A DNA stretch of 10,055 nucleotides. Origin: CAZDXJ01 sp964509475 (GTDB lineage: Bacteria; Pseudomonadota; Gammaproteobacteria; Methylococcales; Methylomonadaceae). Positions within the stretch are counted from its first letter, which is position 1. Each line of letters begins with the position of its first letter. Location: assembly GCA_964509475.1 (NCBI GenBank), contig CAZDXJ010000084.1:1-10055 (forward strand). The letters run 5' to 3'. Shown here piece by piece: positions 1-6,412 of this stretch. The translations under genes were made by a program, and so were the position numbers. The notes under the pieces were generated by a model. That model was given only the letters and a program-made list of their open reading frames with translations, was not told the DNA's origin and ran no database searches.

Positions 1-49
1 GCTGTATTGTAATAATTTAAAATTTATTTTGTCCTTTTTCTTGGGGTAG
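1..49. other. AT-rich segment of unknown origin next to the helicase truncation point
   Basis: This stretch is much more AT-rich than the helicase remnant that follows, and all three forward frames contain stops (TAG at 47-49 in the helicase frame). Helicase-like protein sequence only becomes recognisable from about 50. It therefore looks like foreign or intergenic DNA joined to a gene fragment. I see no inverted repeat that would identify it as the end of a particular element. Confidence 0.4.
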
Positions 50-55
50 TATAAT
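29..55 (+). promoter_or_regulatory. possible promoter at the left junction
   Basis: A perfect TATAAT hexamer lies at 50-55, with a TTGTCC hexamer (4 of 6 to TTGACA) at 29-34. The spacer is only 15 nt, which is short, and the surroundings are AT-rich, so a chance match is likely. If real, it would fire into the helicase remnant. Confidence 0.2.
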
Positions 56-1063
56 CCTAATGATGAAGGATTGGAGCCGAAAGTATTGTTCATGGTGGAT
101 CACTGCGTTCGCCAAAGCAACAGCCATCATGATAACCCCATCAATGTATCCCGTCGGCTGCAATTTGTAACCATAGACCGGCAAGGCCAAACCAGCCATG
201 CTGGCTGGGCGCCGCATCTCGACTTGCAGCCCATCACTGAAAATGATCAAAACCTGACTCGGGACATATTATCTGCCGAATGGTTGAATAATAACCTGGA
301 TGTCCTGGCACTGGAATATGCTACACAACACTTGCTGCCTGACCATTACTAGGAAGTTAAACAGCGCAGGGAAAGACAAGCCGAAAAAATCCTCTCTGCA
401 GTCAATGAACGCTTGGTCAAGGAAATCAATTACTGGTCGGATCGCTATATTAAATTGACAGCGGATGTCGCAGCCGGAAAACAACCTCGTTTACAACCGG
501 ATAATGCCAAACGCCGGGTTGAAGAATTGACTGCGAGGTTGGAACAACGAAAAAAAGAACTGGAAAACATGGCCAACGTGGTATCCGGCAATCCGGTAAT
601 AATGGGTGGCGCACTGATCATTCCACAAGGGCTCATTGCTCAAAGGAAAGGCGAACCATTATTTAGTGTTGATTCTTCAGCACGAACACACATCGAAAAA
701 ATCGCCATGCAAGCGGTTATTGAAAAAGAAAAAAGCCTTGGTAACCAAATCAAAGATGTCTCAGCCGAAAAATGCGGTTGGGACATTACCTCGCAACCGC
801 CCATCATTGATGGCAGACTTCCCGATGCCCGGCATATCGAAGTCAAGGGTCGGGCCAAAGGACAAAGCGCCATTACCGTCAGCCGCAACGAAATTATCTA
901 TGCCTTGAACCAAGCCAAGCAATTTATCCTCGCTATCGTCATTGTCGATGGTGACAACTACGAAGGCCCGTTTTACATTAAAAACCCGTTTAGTCAGGAA
1001 CCGGATTTTGGTGTGGCGAGCATTAATTATGAATTAAAAGAACTGCTGGCAAAGGCAGAATAA
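50..1063 (+). pseudogene. C-terminal remnant of a DUF3883 (DISARM/SNF2-like) defence helicase
   Basis: Reading continuously from about 50 to the TAA at 1061-1063, the frame gives the tail of a large defence helicase, broken by one TAG at 350-352. Both halves are in the same frame and the protein resumes across the stop (LLPDHY, stop, EVKQRRERQ), so this is a point nonsense mutation, probably in a Glu or Gln codon. The first part (VLFMVDHCVRQ, GWAPHLDLQP) is the region after the helicase core in this family; the second part is a coiled coil plus DUF3883. The DEAD/SNF2 ATPase motifs, which should lie upstream, are absent, so no helicase activity is possible. In intact loci this protein is thought to act as the DNA translocase with the methyltransferase and DUF499 ATPase further along. 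The family call rests on remembered resemblance. Confidence 0.8.
413..1063 (+). CDS. open distal segment: coiled coil plus DUF3883 domain
   Basis: After the amber codon the frame stays open for more than 230 codons. It begins with a charged region, then a heptad-like coiled coil (about 515-580, EELTARLEQRKKELENM). A DUF3883 domain follows, with the CGWDI motif near 775-790 and HIEVKGR near 833-853; these resemble the conserved acidic/Lys pattern of PD-(D/E)XK-like folds. The frame ends in NYELKELLAKAE. Starts available after the stop are TTG at 413 and ATG at 569, neither with a convincing ribosome binding site, so independent translation is uncertain. Absence of further damage suggests the stop is recent. 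Confidence 0.5.
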   Translation: MVKEINYWSDRYIKLTADVAAGKQPRLQPDNAKRRVEELTARLEQRKKELENMANVVSGNPVIMGGALIIPQGLIAQRKGEPLFSVDSSARTHIEKIAMQAVIEKEKSLGNQIKDVSAEKCGWDITSQPPIIDGRLPDARHIEVKGRAKGQSAITVSRNEIIYALNQAKQFILAIVIVDGDNYEGPFYIKNPFSQEPDFGVASINYELKELLAKAE

Positions 1064-1149
1064 CAATGAAAGTGAACGACTACCGCTAAACCGCATTTTT
1101 TTACCGCAACACGTCAACGTTTTGGTGTGATAGCAGAGCGCATATTGGC

Positions 1150-1178
1150 TTGCTAAAGGTGGTTAAATGGCTTACAGT
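1150..1178 (+). promoter_or_regulatory. candidate promoter of the toxin-antitoxin/methyltransferase operon
   Basis: TTGCTA at 1150-1155 and TACAGT at 1173-1178 are separated by 17 nt and each match the sigma-70 consensus at 4 of 6 positions. Transcription would begin around 1185, leaving a leader of about 20 nt before the antitoxin ATG at 1207. With the helicase gene truncated, this may be the main promoter for everything downstream, since the genes from 1207 to 9481 are closely packed. Confidence 0.45.
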
Positions 1179-1197
1179 AAAGACTCCTTACCAGTAA
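1172..1197. promoter_or_regulatory. tandem palindromes, candidate antitoxin operator
   Basis: Two short palindromes of the same type stand 16 bp apart: TTACAGTAA at 1172-1180 and TTACCAGTAA at 1188-1197. The first overlaps the candidate -10 box and the second covers the expected start of transcription. AbrB/MazE-type antitoxins commonly repress their own promoter by binding palindromes there, so these are the natural operator candidates. Binding itself is inferred. Confidence 0.5.
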
Positions 1198-1206
1198 GAA
1201 AAAGTC

Positions 1207-1437
1207 ATGGCAGAATTAGCCAAACTCAGCAGCAAGGGCCAGGTTACCATCCCGGTAAAAGTGCGCCGACGTTTGCATTTGCATGCCGGCGATACCCTGG
1301 CATGGGACATACAAGATGATGGCAAGATCATTGTGCATCGCGTCGAACCCGTTGATGTGGATTATTTGAGCGCTTTGCATGGCACGCTGTCGGAATGGAA
1401 CAGCGTGGAAGATGATGAGGCATACAATGACTTATGA
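1207..1437 (+). CDS. AbrB/MazE-family antitoxin
   Basis: A 76-residue protein whose first 45 residues are a SpoVT/AbrB swapped-hairpin DNA-binding domain: LSSKGQVTIPVKVRRRL (7-23), then HAGDTLAWDI and the GKIIVHRV strand. The acidic C-terminal tail (about 46-76) is the part that in such antitoxins wraps and blocks the toxin. Its expected roles are to neutralise the downstream PemK/MazF-type toxin and, with it, repress the operon through the palindromes just upstream. ATG 1207 places the conserved hairpin at the normal distance from the N-terminus; its ribosome binding site is weak. The stop at 1435-1437 lies 11 nt inside the toxin gene, so the two are translationally coupled. Length and domain order are normal and the gene looks intact. 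Confidence 0.88.
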   Translation: MAELAKLSSKGQVTIPVKVRRRLHLHAGDTLAWDIQDDGKIIVHRVEPVDVDYLSALHGTLSEWNSVEDDEAYNDL

Positions 1438-1768
1438 TCGCTATGATGTGGTTAAGGTCCCGTTTCCATTTACCGACCGCAAAGCGCAAAAATATCGCCC
1501 GGCATTGATTATTTCCTCAGCAAAGAGCTTTAACAACACCATTGGTCATAGTGTCATGGCGATGATTACTTCGGCAAAACAATCCGGTTGGCCGTTAGAT
1601 ACAGCCATCACCGATTTAAACAGCGCAGGTCTGCCGGCGCCATCATTAATCCGCTTGAAACTGTTTACCCTGGATCATCGTTTAATCGTTAGCCGTTTAG
1701 GTCAATTAGCAAGCTACGATCAAGCATCATTCGAACAACATTTCAGTCAACTGCTGAAGGGATTATGA
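1427..1768 (+). CDS. PemK/MazF-family toxin, putative mRNA interferase
   Basis: A 113-residue protein of normal length for the family. Near the N-terminus it has the family pattern YDVVKVPFPFTDRKAQKYRP (residues 6-25), followed by the strand ALIIS; Arg24-Pro25 and the MITSAK segment (46-51) correspond to conserved positions of the fold and active site. Family members cut single-stranded RNA, usually mRNA, and inhibit growth when the antitoxin is lost. ATG 1427 is preferred over an in-frame GTG/ATG further upstream because GAGG at 1417-1420 lies at good spacing and the protein then starts directly at the conserved core. The stop TGA (1766-1768) overlaps the methyltransferase ATG (1765-1767), so the toxin is built into the defence operon. 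It appears intact; the RNA target cannot be read from the sequence. Confidence 0.87.
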   Translation: MTYDRYDVVKVPFPFTDRKAQKYRPALIISSAKSFNNTIGHSVMAMITSAKQSGWPLDTAITDLNSAGLPAPSLIRLKLFTLDHRLIVSRLGQLASYDQASFEQHFSQLLKGL

Positions 1769-4380
1769 GTAAAAAAATAAAAACCCCCAAAAAACTCATC
1801 GAAGTTGCCTTGCCACTGGACGACATCAATGCTGCGGCGGCACGGGAAAAATCCATCCGTCACGGTCATCCCTCCACCCTGCATTTATGGTGGGCCAGGC
1901 GGCCACTGGCGGCGGCGCGGGCGGTGATTTTTGCACAAATGGTCAATGACCCCGGCTACCAGCAGGGTGAAGGGTTCAAATATGGTGTTAATAAAAGAGA
2001 AGCGGAAATCAAGCGGGAAAAGCTGTTTGCCATTATTCGTGATCTGGTGAAATGGGAAAACAGCAATAATGAAGAAGTCCTGAATCGTGCCCGTGAAGCT
2101 ATTAAACAAAGCTGGCGCGAGACCTGCGAGTTGAACAAGAACCACCCGCAGGCGGATGAACTGTTTAATCCTGACAAACTGCCCGCCTTTCACGACCCTT
2201 TTGCCGGGGGCGGTGCCATTCCACTGGAAGCCCAGCGCCTGGGTCTGGAAAGCTATGCCAGTGATCTGAACCCGGTGGCGGTGATGATTAACAAGGCAAT
2301 GATTGAAATACCACCCAGATTTGCGGGTCAGGCGCCGGTTGGTTCCCCCTCGCCCCCCTCCCCAGCCCTCCCCCCGCTGGGGGGAGGGAGCTTGTTGGAT
2401 GCGTGGCCTGGGGCTACGGGGCTGGCCGAAGATGTGCGCCGCTATGGCCACTGGATGCGCGAAGAAGCCTGGAAACGCATTGGCCATCTCTACCCTAAAA
2501 TCAGGATTACCAAAGACATGGCAAAAGACCGGCCTGATCTCAAGGGCTATATTGGGCAGGACCTCACCGTCATTGCCTGGCTGTGGGCAAGAACCGTAAA
2601 AAGCCCCAATCCGGCCTTTAGTCAGGTGGATGTGCCGTTGGTGCGTTCATTTGTCCTGTCCAGCAAGAAGGGCAAGGAAGCCTGGGTGGAACCGGTAATT
2701 GAGAATAACAATTATCGCTTTGAAGTGCGCATCGGCAAAAAACCAAAAGATGCTATTGATGGCACGGTGGTCAGAACCGGTGGCACTTGTATTCTCTCGC
2801 AAACCGCCATGCCGTTTAGTTATATCCGCGCAGAAGGCAAGGCAGGCCGCATGGGTGAAAGACTGATGGCCATTGTTGCAGAAGGGAAAAAAGGCCGGGT
2901 GTATCTTTCGCCCACACAGGAAATGCTGGATATAGCTCGATCCGCACAACCAGAATGGAAACCGGAACATGCCTTGCCAGTAAACCCTCGTGACTTCAAG
3001 ACACCCAACTATGGCATGGACAGTTTTGGCGACCTCTTCACCCCCCGCCAATTGGTTGCCCTGACCACCTTCTCAGATCTGGTAGCCGAGGCGCGTAACA
3101 AAGCCATTCAGGATGCCAAAGCCGCCCGCAAAAGCCCCTCCCCCCAGCGGGGGGAGGTTGGGAGGGGGGAGGATAAAACCGGCAAGGGAGAAAAACACTG
3201 GCACCCTACCCCAATTCCCAGCCAGTTACTTGCTGCCGCCCGTGCCTTGCGAAAAAACATGACTGACGCAGAGCAACGGCTCTGGCAATGTTTGCGTAAA
3301 AAGCAGGTAGGCGGTTTCAGGTTTCGCAAGCAACACCCCATAGGACATTTTGTACTTGATTTTTACTGCCCGGAACGGAAACTGGCGATTGAACTGGATG
3401 GTGGCCAGCATAATCAGTCTGCGGCAATAGATAAAGACCGACAGCGAACCGAGTGGTTGGCTCAGCAAGGTATTCAAGTGCTGAGATTCTGGAATAATGA
3501 AGTGTTTGAAAACCTGGAAGGGGTTTTGCAGCGGGTGTGGGAGGTTTTACATGGGGCTGAGGGTGCTGCTCTCCCCCCTCCCGGCCTCCCCCCGCTGGGG
3601 GGAGGAGATGCTGGCTCGTTGGGTAAGGAAGAGATTGATCCGGGCGATGTGCCGCTATGTCAAGGTGGCACAGGCGCAACGGCTTACGGGGATGCCTTGG
3701 CGGTTTATTTGGGGTTTGCTGTTGATAGAGCTTCAGACTCTTGGTCGAGTATTTCAAGCTGGACATCACAGCGTGACACCATTCGGAATACTTTTTCTCG
3801 CCAAGCCTTGCCAATGGTTTGGGATTTTGCCGAAGTCAATCCTTTTTCTGATTCAACCGGGCATTTTGGTAGCGGCATTAACTGGATCAATAAAGTCATT
3901 GAACTAATGCCTGCCACCAATTCAGGCGGTGCAGTTCAGGGAGATGCTGCAACTCAATCAATAAGTATTGATAAAGTCATTTCTACTGACCCGCCTTATT
4001 ACGACAATATCGGTTATGCAGACCTGTCTGATTTTTTCTATGTCTGGATGCGCCGTTCACTGCGCAGCATCTATCCTGCTCTGTTTACGACCATGGCGGT
4101 ACCCAAAGCCGAAGAACTGGTGGCCACCCCGTATCGGCATGGCAGCAAGGAAAAGGCGGAAACCTTTTTTCTGGATGGCATGACTCAGGCCATTCACAAT
4201 ATGGCAGAGAAAGGTCATCCAGCCTTTCCGGTAACCATTTATTACGCCTTCAAACAATCGGAGACCAAAGACGGTAGCACCTCCAATACTGGCTGGGAGA
4301 CCTTTCTGGATGCTGTCATCCGTGCCGGGTTTTCCATTGATGGCACCTGGCCATGCGTACCGAAATGGCCAATCGCATGA
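1765..4380 (+). CDS. DUF1156 methyltransferase, N-terminal and catalytic part
   Basis: An 871-residue segment. The DUF1156 N-terminus is clear: LIEVALPLDDINAAAAREKS (11-30) followed by HGHPSTLHLWWARRPLAA. The S-adenosylmethionine site is DPFAGGG (144-150) with DLNPVA (167-172) after it. The catalytic motif is DPPY (742-745) followed by YDNIGYADLSDFFYVW, typical of amino-methyltransferases acting on adenine N6 or cytosine N4. Two foreign stretches interrupt it: a Pro/Gly-rich peptide near 193-210 and a DUF559 endonuclease domain near 456-620. The family sequence resumes with GGTGATAYGDALAVYLGFA. Start ATG 1765 has GAAGG at 1756-1760 and overlaps the toxin stop. The last nine residues after GTWP are out of frame with the family. 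Both catalytic motifs are present, so a truncated protein might still bind cofactor. Confidence 0.85.
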   Translation: MSKKIKTPKKLIEVALPLDDINAAAAREKSIRHGHPSTLHLWWARRPLAAARAVIFAQMVNDPGYQQGEGFKYGVNKREAEIKREKLFAIIRDLVKWENSNNEEVLNRAREAIKQSWRETCELNKNHPQADELFNPDKLPAFHDPFAGGGAIPLEAQRLGLESYASDLNPVAVMINKAMIEIPPRFAGQAPVGSPSPPSPALPPLGGGSLLDAWPGATGLAEDVRRYGHWMREEAWKRIGHLYPKIRITKDMAKDRPDLKGYIGQDLTVIAWLWARTVKSPNPAFSQVDVPLVRSFVLSSKKGKEAWVEPVIENNNYRFEVRIGKKPKDAIDGTVVRTGGTCILSQTAMPFSYIRAEGKAGRMGERLMAIVAEGKKGRVYLSPTQEMLDIARSAQPEWKPEHALPVNPRDFKTPNYGMDSFGDLFTPRQLVALTTFSDLVAEARNKAIQDAKAARKSPSPQRGEVGRGEDKTGKGEKHWHPTPIPSQLLAAARALRKNMTDAEQRLWQCLRKKQVGGFRFRKQHPIGHFVLDFYCPERKLAIELDGGQHNQSAAIDKDRQRTEWLAQQGIQVLRFWNNEVFENLEGVLQRVWEVLHGAEGAALPPPGLPPLGGGDAGSLGKEEIDPGDVPLCQGGTGATAYGDALAVYLGFAVDRASDSWSSISSWTSQRDTIRNTFSRQALPMVWDFAEVNPFSDSTGHFGSGINWINKVIELMPATNSGGAVQGDAATQSISIDKVISTDPPYYDNIGYADLSDFFYVWMRRSLRSIYPALFTTMAVPKAEELVATPYRHGSKEKAETFFLDGMTQAIHNMAEKGHPAFPVTIYYAFKQSETKDGSTSNTGWETFLDAVIRAGFSIDGTWPCVPKWPIA
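2353..2388 (-). repeat. palindromic GC-rich repeat, copy 1 (solo, reverse orientation)
   Basis: A 36-bp unit made of a perfect 10-bp inverted repeat (2366-2375 and 2379-2388) with a 3-nt GCT loop, plus a 13-bp C-rich arm (2353-2365). It is the exact reverse complement of the copy at 4438-4473. It lies in the reading frame of the methyltransferase and adds a Pro/Gly-rich peptide (PSPALPPLGGG) without a stop. Confidence 0.9.
3136..3169 (+). repeat. palindromic GC-rich repeat, copy 2 (left end of the DUF559 cassette)
   Basis: Forward copy. The stem is CCCTCCCCCC (3136-3145), AGC loop, and its near-complement (3149-3158, last base changed to T). The G-rich arm is slightly shorter than in copies 1 and 4. 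It is translated in frame as SPSPQRGEVGRGE-like sequence. Confidence 0.85.
3573..3605 (-). repeat. palindromic GC-rich repeat, copy 3 (right end of the DUF559 cassette)
   Basis: Reverse copy, inverted relative to copy 2. It keeps the hairpin with GCT loop (3594-3596) and a C-rich arm on its left, but has CCCGG where copies 1 and 4 have the CCCCAG-type arm. It is translated as LPPPGLPPLGGG. Confidence 0.85.
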
Positions 4381-5213
4381 TTGGCTCTGGCACCAATGCG
4401 CTCGCTTCTTCCGTCGTGCTAGTCTGCAAAAAACGCCCCCTCCCCCCAGCGGGGGGAGGGCTGGGGAGGGGGGAAAACACCCTCTCCCGCAGCCAGTTCC
4501 AGCGAGAACTGCGCGAAAAAATGCCCGAAGCGCTGGAGGCAATGATTGGCGGCGAAACCGGCCAGACCCCGATTGCGCCGGTGGACCTGGCCCAGGCCGC
4601 CATTGGCCCCGGCATGGCGATCTATTCCCAATACGACAGCATACTGGAAGCCGATGGCAGCCACATGAGCGTGCATGAAGCGCTGATATTGATTAACCGC
4701 GCCATTACCGATTACCTCAACCCCGAGTCCGGCAGTTTCGATGCCGATACCCAGTTCTGCTCAGGCTGGTTCGACCAGTACGGCTGGAGCAGCGGCGCCT
4801 TTGGTGAGGCCGACACCCTCGCCCGCGCCAAGGGCACTTCAGTCGATGGCGTTCGTGATGCAGGTGTCATCGAATCGGGTGGCGGCAAGGTGCGCTTGCT
4901 GAAATGGGCCGAATACCCCGCCGATTGGTCACCGGAAAAAGACAACCGCACCCCGGTCTGGGAGTCCGCCCATCAACTGATTCGCGCCTTGAATCAACAG
5001 GGGGAATCAGCAGCCGGTGCATTACTGGCCAGAATGCCCGAACGCGGCGAATCCATCCGTCAGTTGGCGTATCATTTATATACCTTGTGTGAGCGCAAAG
5101 GCTGGGCCGAGGACGCCAGATCCTACAACGAACTGATCGCCGCCTGGCATGCGATTGTTGCGGCTTCATTGGAGGCAGGGCTTCGCGGTGAACAAGGTGA
5201 TATGTTTTTATAG
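4353..5213 (+). CDS. DUF1156 methyltransferase, C-terminal part
   Basis: A 286-residue segment that starts with MRTEMANRMIGSGTNALASS, the strand after the catalytic motif in this methyltransferase family, and ends with a helical tail (LYTLCERKGWAEDARSYNELI, then EQGDMFL). The ATG at 4353 lies inside the coding sequence and lacks a ribosome binding site, so it is most likely an artefact of the frameshift and not a real start. Near residues 28-40 the sequence PLPPAGGGLGRGE comes from a palindromic repeat and is not part of the family. Downstream, only 8 bp separate its stop from the AAA ATPase gene. The C-terminal part is probably needed for folding or target recognition. Confidence 0.75.
   Translation: MRTEMANRMIGSGTNALASSVVLVCKKRPLPPAGGGLGRGENTLSRSQFQRELREKMPEALEAMIGGETGQTPIAPVDLAQAAIGPGMAIYSQYDSILEADGSHMSVHEALILINRAITDYLNPESGSFDADTQFCSGWFDQYGWSSGAFGEADTLARAKGTSVDGVRDAGVIESGGGKVRLLKWAEYPADWSPEKDNRTPVWESAHQLIRALNQQGESAAGALLARMPERGESIRQLAYHLYTLCERKGWAEDARSYNELIAAWHAIVAASLEAGLRGEQGDMFL
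4438..4473 (+). repeat. palindromic GC-rich repeat, copy 4 (solo, forward orientation)
   Basis: Perfect 10-bp stem (4438-4447 and 4451-4460) with AGC loop and a 13-bp G-rich arm. All 36 bp match copy 1 in reverse complement. It sits in the C-terminal reading frame of the methyltransferase directly after SSVVLVCKKR and adds PLPPAGGGLGRGE. Confidence 0.9.
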
Positions 5214-5221
5214 GGGTAACC

Positions 5222-6412
5222 ATGCATATTGAATCCATTAAGTTAAAAAACTTCAAAAGTTTTAAAAATGCGCAAATGCGGGATATTCCCAAATTTTGCG
5301 TGATTGTAGGCGCTAATGGAACCGGGAAAAGCACATTGTTTGATGTATTTGGTTTTCTGAAAGACTGCCTGACCTTTAATGTTCGGCAAGCTTTACAGGG
5401 CCGCGGTGGCTTTTCTGAAGTGATCAGTCGAGGTGCCGACAAAAATGCCTTGATTGAGATTGAAATCAAATTTCGTATGGAAATTGCATCCATTGATCGC
5501 TTGATCACCTACATCGTCAAAGTAGGCCAACAAGGTAACAAACCCGTTATCGAACGGGAGATACTTCGCTATAAACGTGGTCGCTATGGCTCTCCCTTTC
5601 ATTTCCTGGACTTTTCGAGAGGTGTGGGATATGCCATTATCAATGAAGAGGATTTCGATAAACCCGATGAAGAACTGGAACGAGAAGAGCAAACCATCGG
5701 CAAGGATGTGCTGGCGATCAAGGGACTGGGACAATTCGAGCGCTTCAAGGCGGCCAATGCCTTCCGCCAGCTCATTGAAAACTGGCATGTATCAGATTTT
5801 CATATCAACCTGGCGCGAGGCAGCAAGGATGCGGTGGGTTACGATGACCATCTTTCCATTACTGGTGACAACCTGCAACTGGTCGCCAGAAATATCCATG
5901 AAAACTACCCCGATGTTTTTAAAAAAATTGTTACCGTGATGAAACAGCGCGTACCGGGGATTAGTGAAATCAAGCCGGTACCCACCCAGGACGGGCGTTT
6001 GTTACTGAGTTTTCAGGATGGTGCCTTTACCGATCCATTCATTGATAAATATGTTTCGGATGGCACGATCAAGATGTTCGCCTATTTAATACTGCTCTAT
6101 GACCCGGAACCACACCCATTATTATGCGTAGAAGAACCGGAAAATCAGCTTTACCCGAAACTATTAACAGAGCTGGCCGAAGAGTTTCGAGCTTATGCGA
6201 ATCGTGGTGGACAGGTTTTTGTTTCTTCACACTCGCCTGATTTTCTGAATGCGGTCGAACTTGATGAGGTATTCTGGTTAGTTAAAAAAGACGGTTATAC
6301 CCAGGTTTTTCGCGCCAAAGATGACGAACAACTTGCAGCTTACATGGCCGAAGGTGACCAGATGGGTTATTTGTGGAAACAGGGATTTTTTGAGGGGGTT
6401 GATCCCCAATGA
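5222..6412 (+). CDS. AAA_21-type ATPase (OLD/SMC-like), partner of the DUF4276 protein
   Basis: A 396-residue ATPase of the RecF/OLD type. Seen in order: N-terminal strand IESIKLKNFKSFKN, Walker A GANGTGKST (30-38), a signature-like SDGT (279-282), Walker B VEEPEN (303-308) and the H-loop SSHSPDF (335-341). The C-terminus ends soon after and carries no TOPRIM nuclease domain, unlike full OLD proteins; the next gene supplies a TOPRIM-like protein. Such split ATPase/nuclease pairs occur in phage defence, where the ATPase is thought to sense or bind DNA and control the partner. ATG 5222 has AGGGG at 5212-5216 and lies 8 bp after the methyltransferase stop. The TGA at 6410-6412 overlaps the next start. 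The gene is intact and of normal length; the trigger and substrate are unknown. Confidence 0.85.
   Translation: MHIESIKLKNFKSFKNAQMRDIPKFCVIVGANGTGKSTLFDVFGFLKDCLTFNVRQALQGRGGFSEVISRGADKNALIEIEIKFRMEIASIDRLITYIVKVGQQGNKPVIEREILRYKRGRYGSPFHFLDFSRGVGYAIINEEDFDKPDEELEREEQTIGKDVLAIKGLGQFERFKAANAFRQLIENWHVSDFHINLARGSKDAVGYDDHLSITGDNLQLVARNIHENYPDVFKKIVTVMKQRVPGISEIKPVPTQDGRLLLSFQDGAFTDPFIDKYVSDGTIKMFAYLILLYDPEPHPLLCVEEPENQLYPKLLTELAEEFRAYANRGGQVFVSSHSPDFLNAVELDEVFWLVKKDGYTQVFRAKDDEQLAAYMAEGDQMGYLWKQGFFEGVDPQ

Larger units (their letters stand above)
1064..1206. other. intergenic gap between helicase remnant and toxin-antitoxin module
   Basis: This gap of 143 bp holds a seven-codon reading frame right after the helicase stop (ATG 1066 to TAA 1087-1089, MKVNDYR). 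The same frame then stays open to a TAA near 1195 without resembling anything I know. The downstream half contains the toxin-antitoxin promoter and operator. I see no hairpin followed by a T-tract, so the helicase end has no evident intrinsic terminator. Confidence 0.4.
3136..3605 (+). mobile_element. DUF559 (Vsr-like) endonuclease cassette bounded by inverted palindromic repeats, in frame within the methyltransferase
   Basis: A unit of 470 bp begins with a forward repeat copy (3136-3169) and ends with a reverse copy (3573-3605), so it has terminal inverted repeats of about 33 bp. Between them, in the methyltransferase frame, lies a complete DUF559 domain: LLAAARALRKNMTDAEQRLW, GGFRFRKQHPIGHFVLDFYC, AIELDGGQH and GIQVLRFWNNEVFENLEGVL. 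Candidate active-site residues are Asp532, Glu543 and Asp545 of the fused protein, with the Gln-His that follows. DUF559 is related to very-short-patch-repair and restriction-type nucleases. No upstream ATG with a ribosome binding site gives a full-length domain, so it can only be made as a fusion. Host sequence is interrupted between DAKAA and the GDVPLCQGGTGATAY segment. Mobility is inferred from the structure. Confidence 0.7.
1765..5213 (+). pseudogene. DUF1156-type defence DNA methyltransferase, whole locus, frameshifted and carrying insertions
   Basis: Taken together, two overlapping frames encode one methyltransferase of about 1,150 residues, longer than the roughly 950-1,000 I expect for the family. 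The excess is explained by a DUF559 cassette of about 160 residues and two short repeat-derived peptides. The frame breaks near 4352: the upstream frame reads GTWP then leaves the family, while the downstream frame resumes exactly with MRTEMANRMIGSGTNA, which normally follows directly. Restoring one A (CCATG to CCAATG) joins the frames. The enzyme would be expected to methylate host DNA so that the system can tell self from phage; target base and site are unknown. Whether the cell truly carries the frameshift or it is a sequencing error cannot be decided here. Confidence 0.8.

Noticed and set aside
1066..1197. Small gene after the helicase (MKVNDYR, stop, then open frame)
   Set aside because: The first frame is only seven codons, the rest has no start or family resemblance, and it overlaps the toxin-antitoxin promoter.
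1885..2487. 200-codon open frame on the minus strand opposite the methyltransferase
   Set aside because: It is antisense to strongly conserved DUF1156 motifs and is partly kept open by the GC-rich repeat, which has no stop codon in any frame. No ribosome binding site or family resemblance was seen.
4345..4360. Programmed frameshift producing the full methyltransferase
   Set aside because: The shift point has no slippery heptamer or homopolymer and no stimulating hairpin immediately downstream; a plain one-base deletion explains it better.
2353..4473. CRISPR array
   Set aside because: Repeats are irregularly spaced, occur in both orientations, lie within coding sequence and have no spacer-like units.
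4867..5508. 213-codon open frame on the minus strand across the methyltransferase/ATPase junction
   Set aside because: It spans the end of one convincing gene and the start of another in antisense, with low-complexity Arg/Pro content and no recognisable domain.
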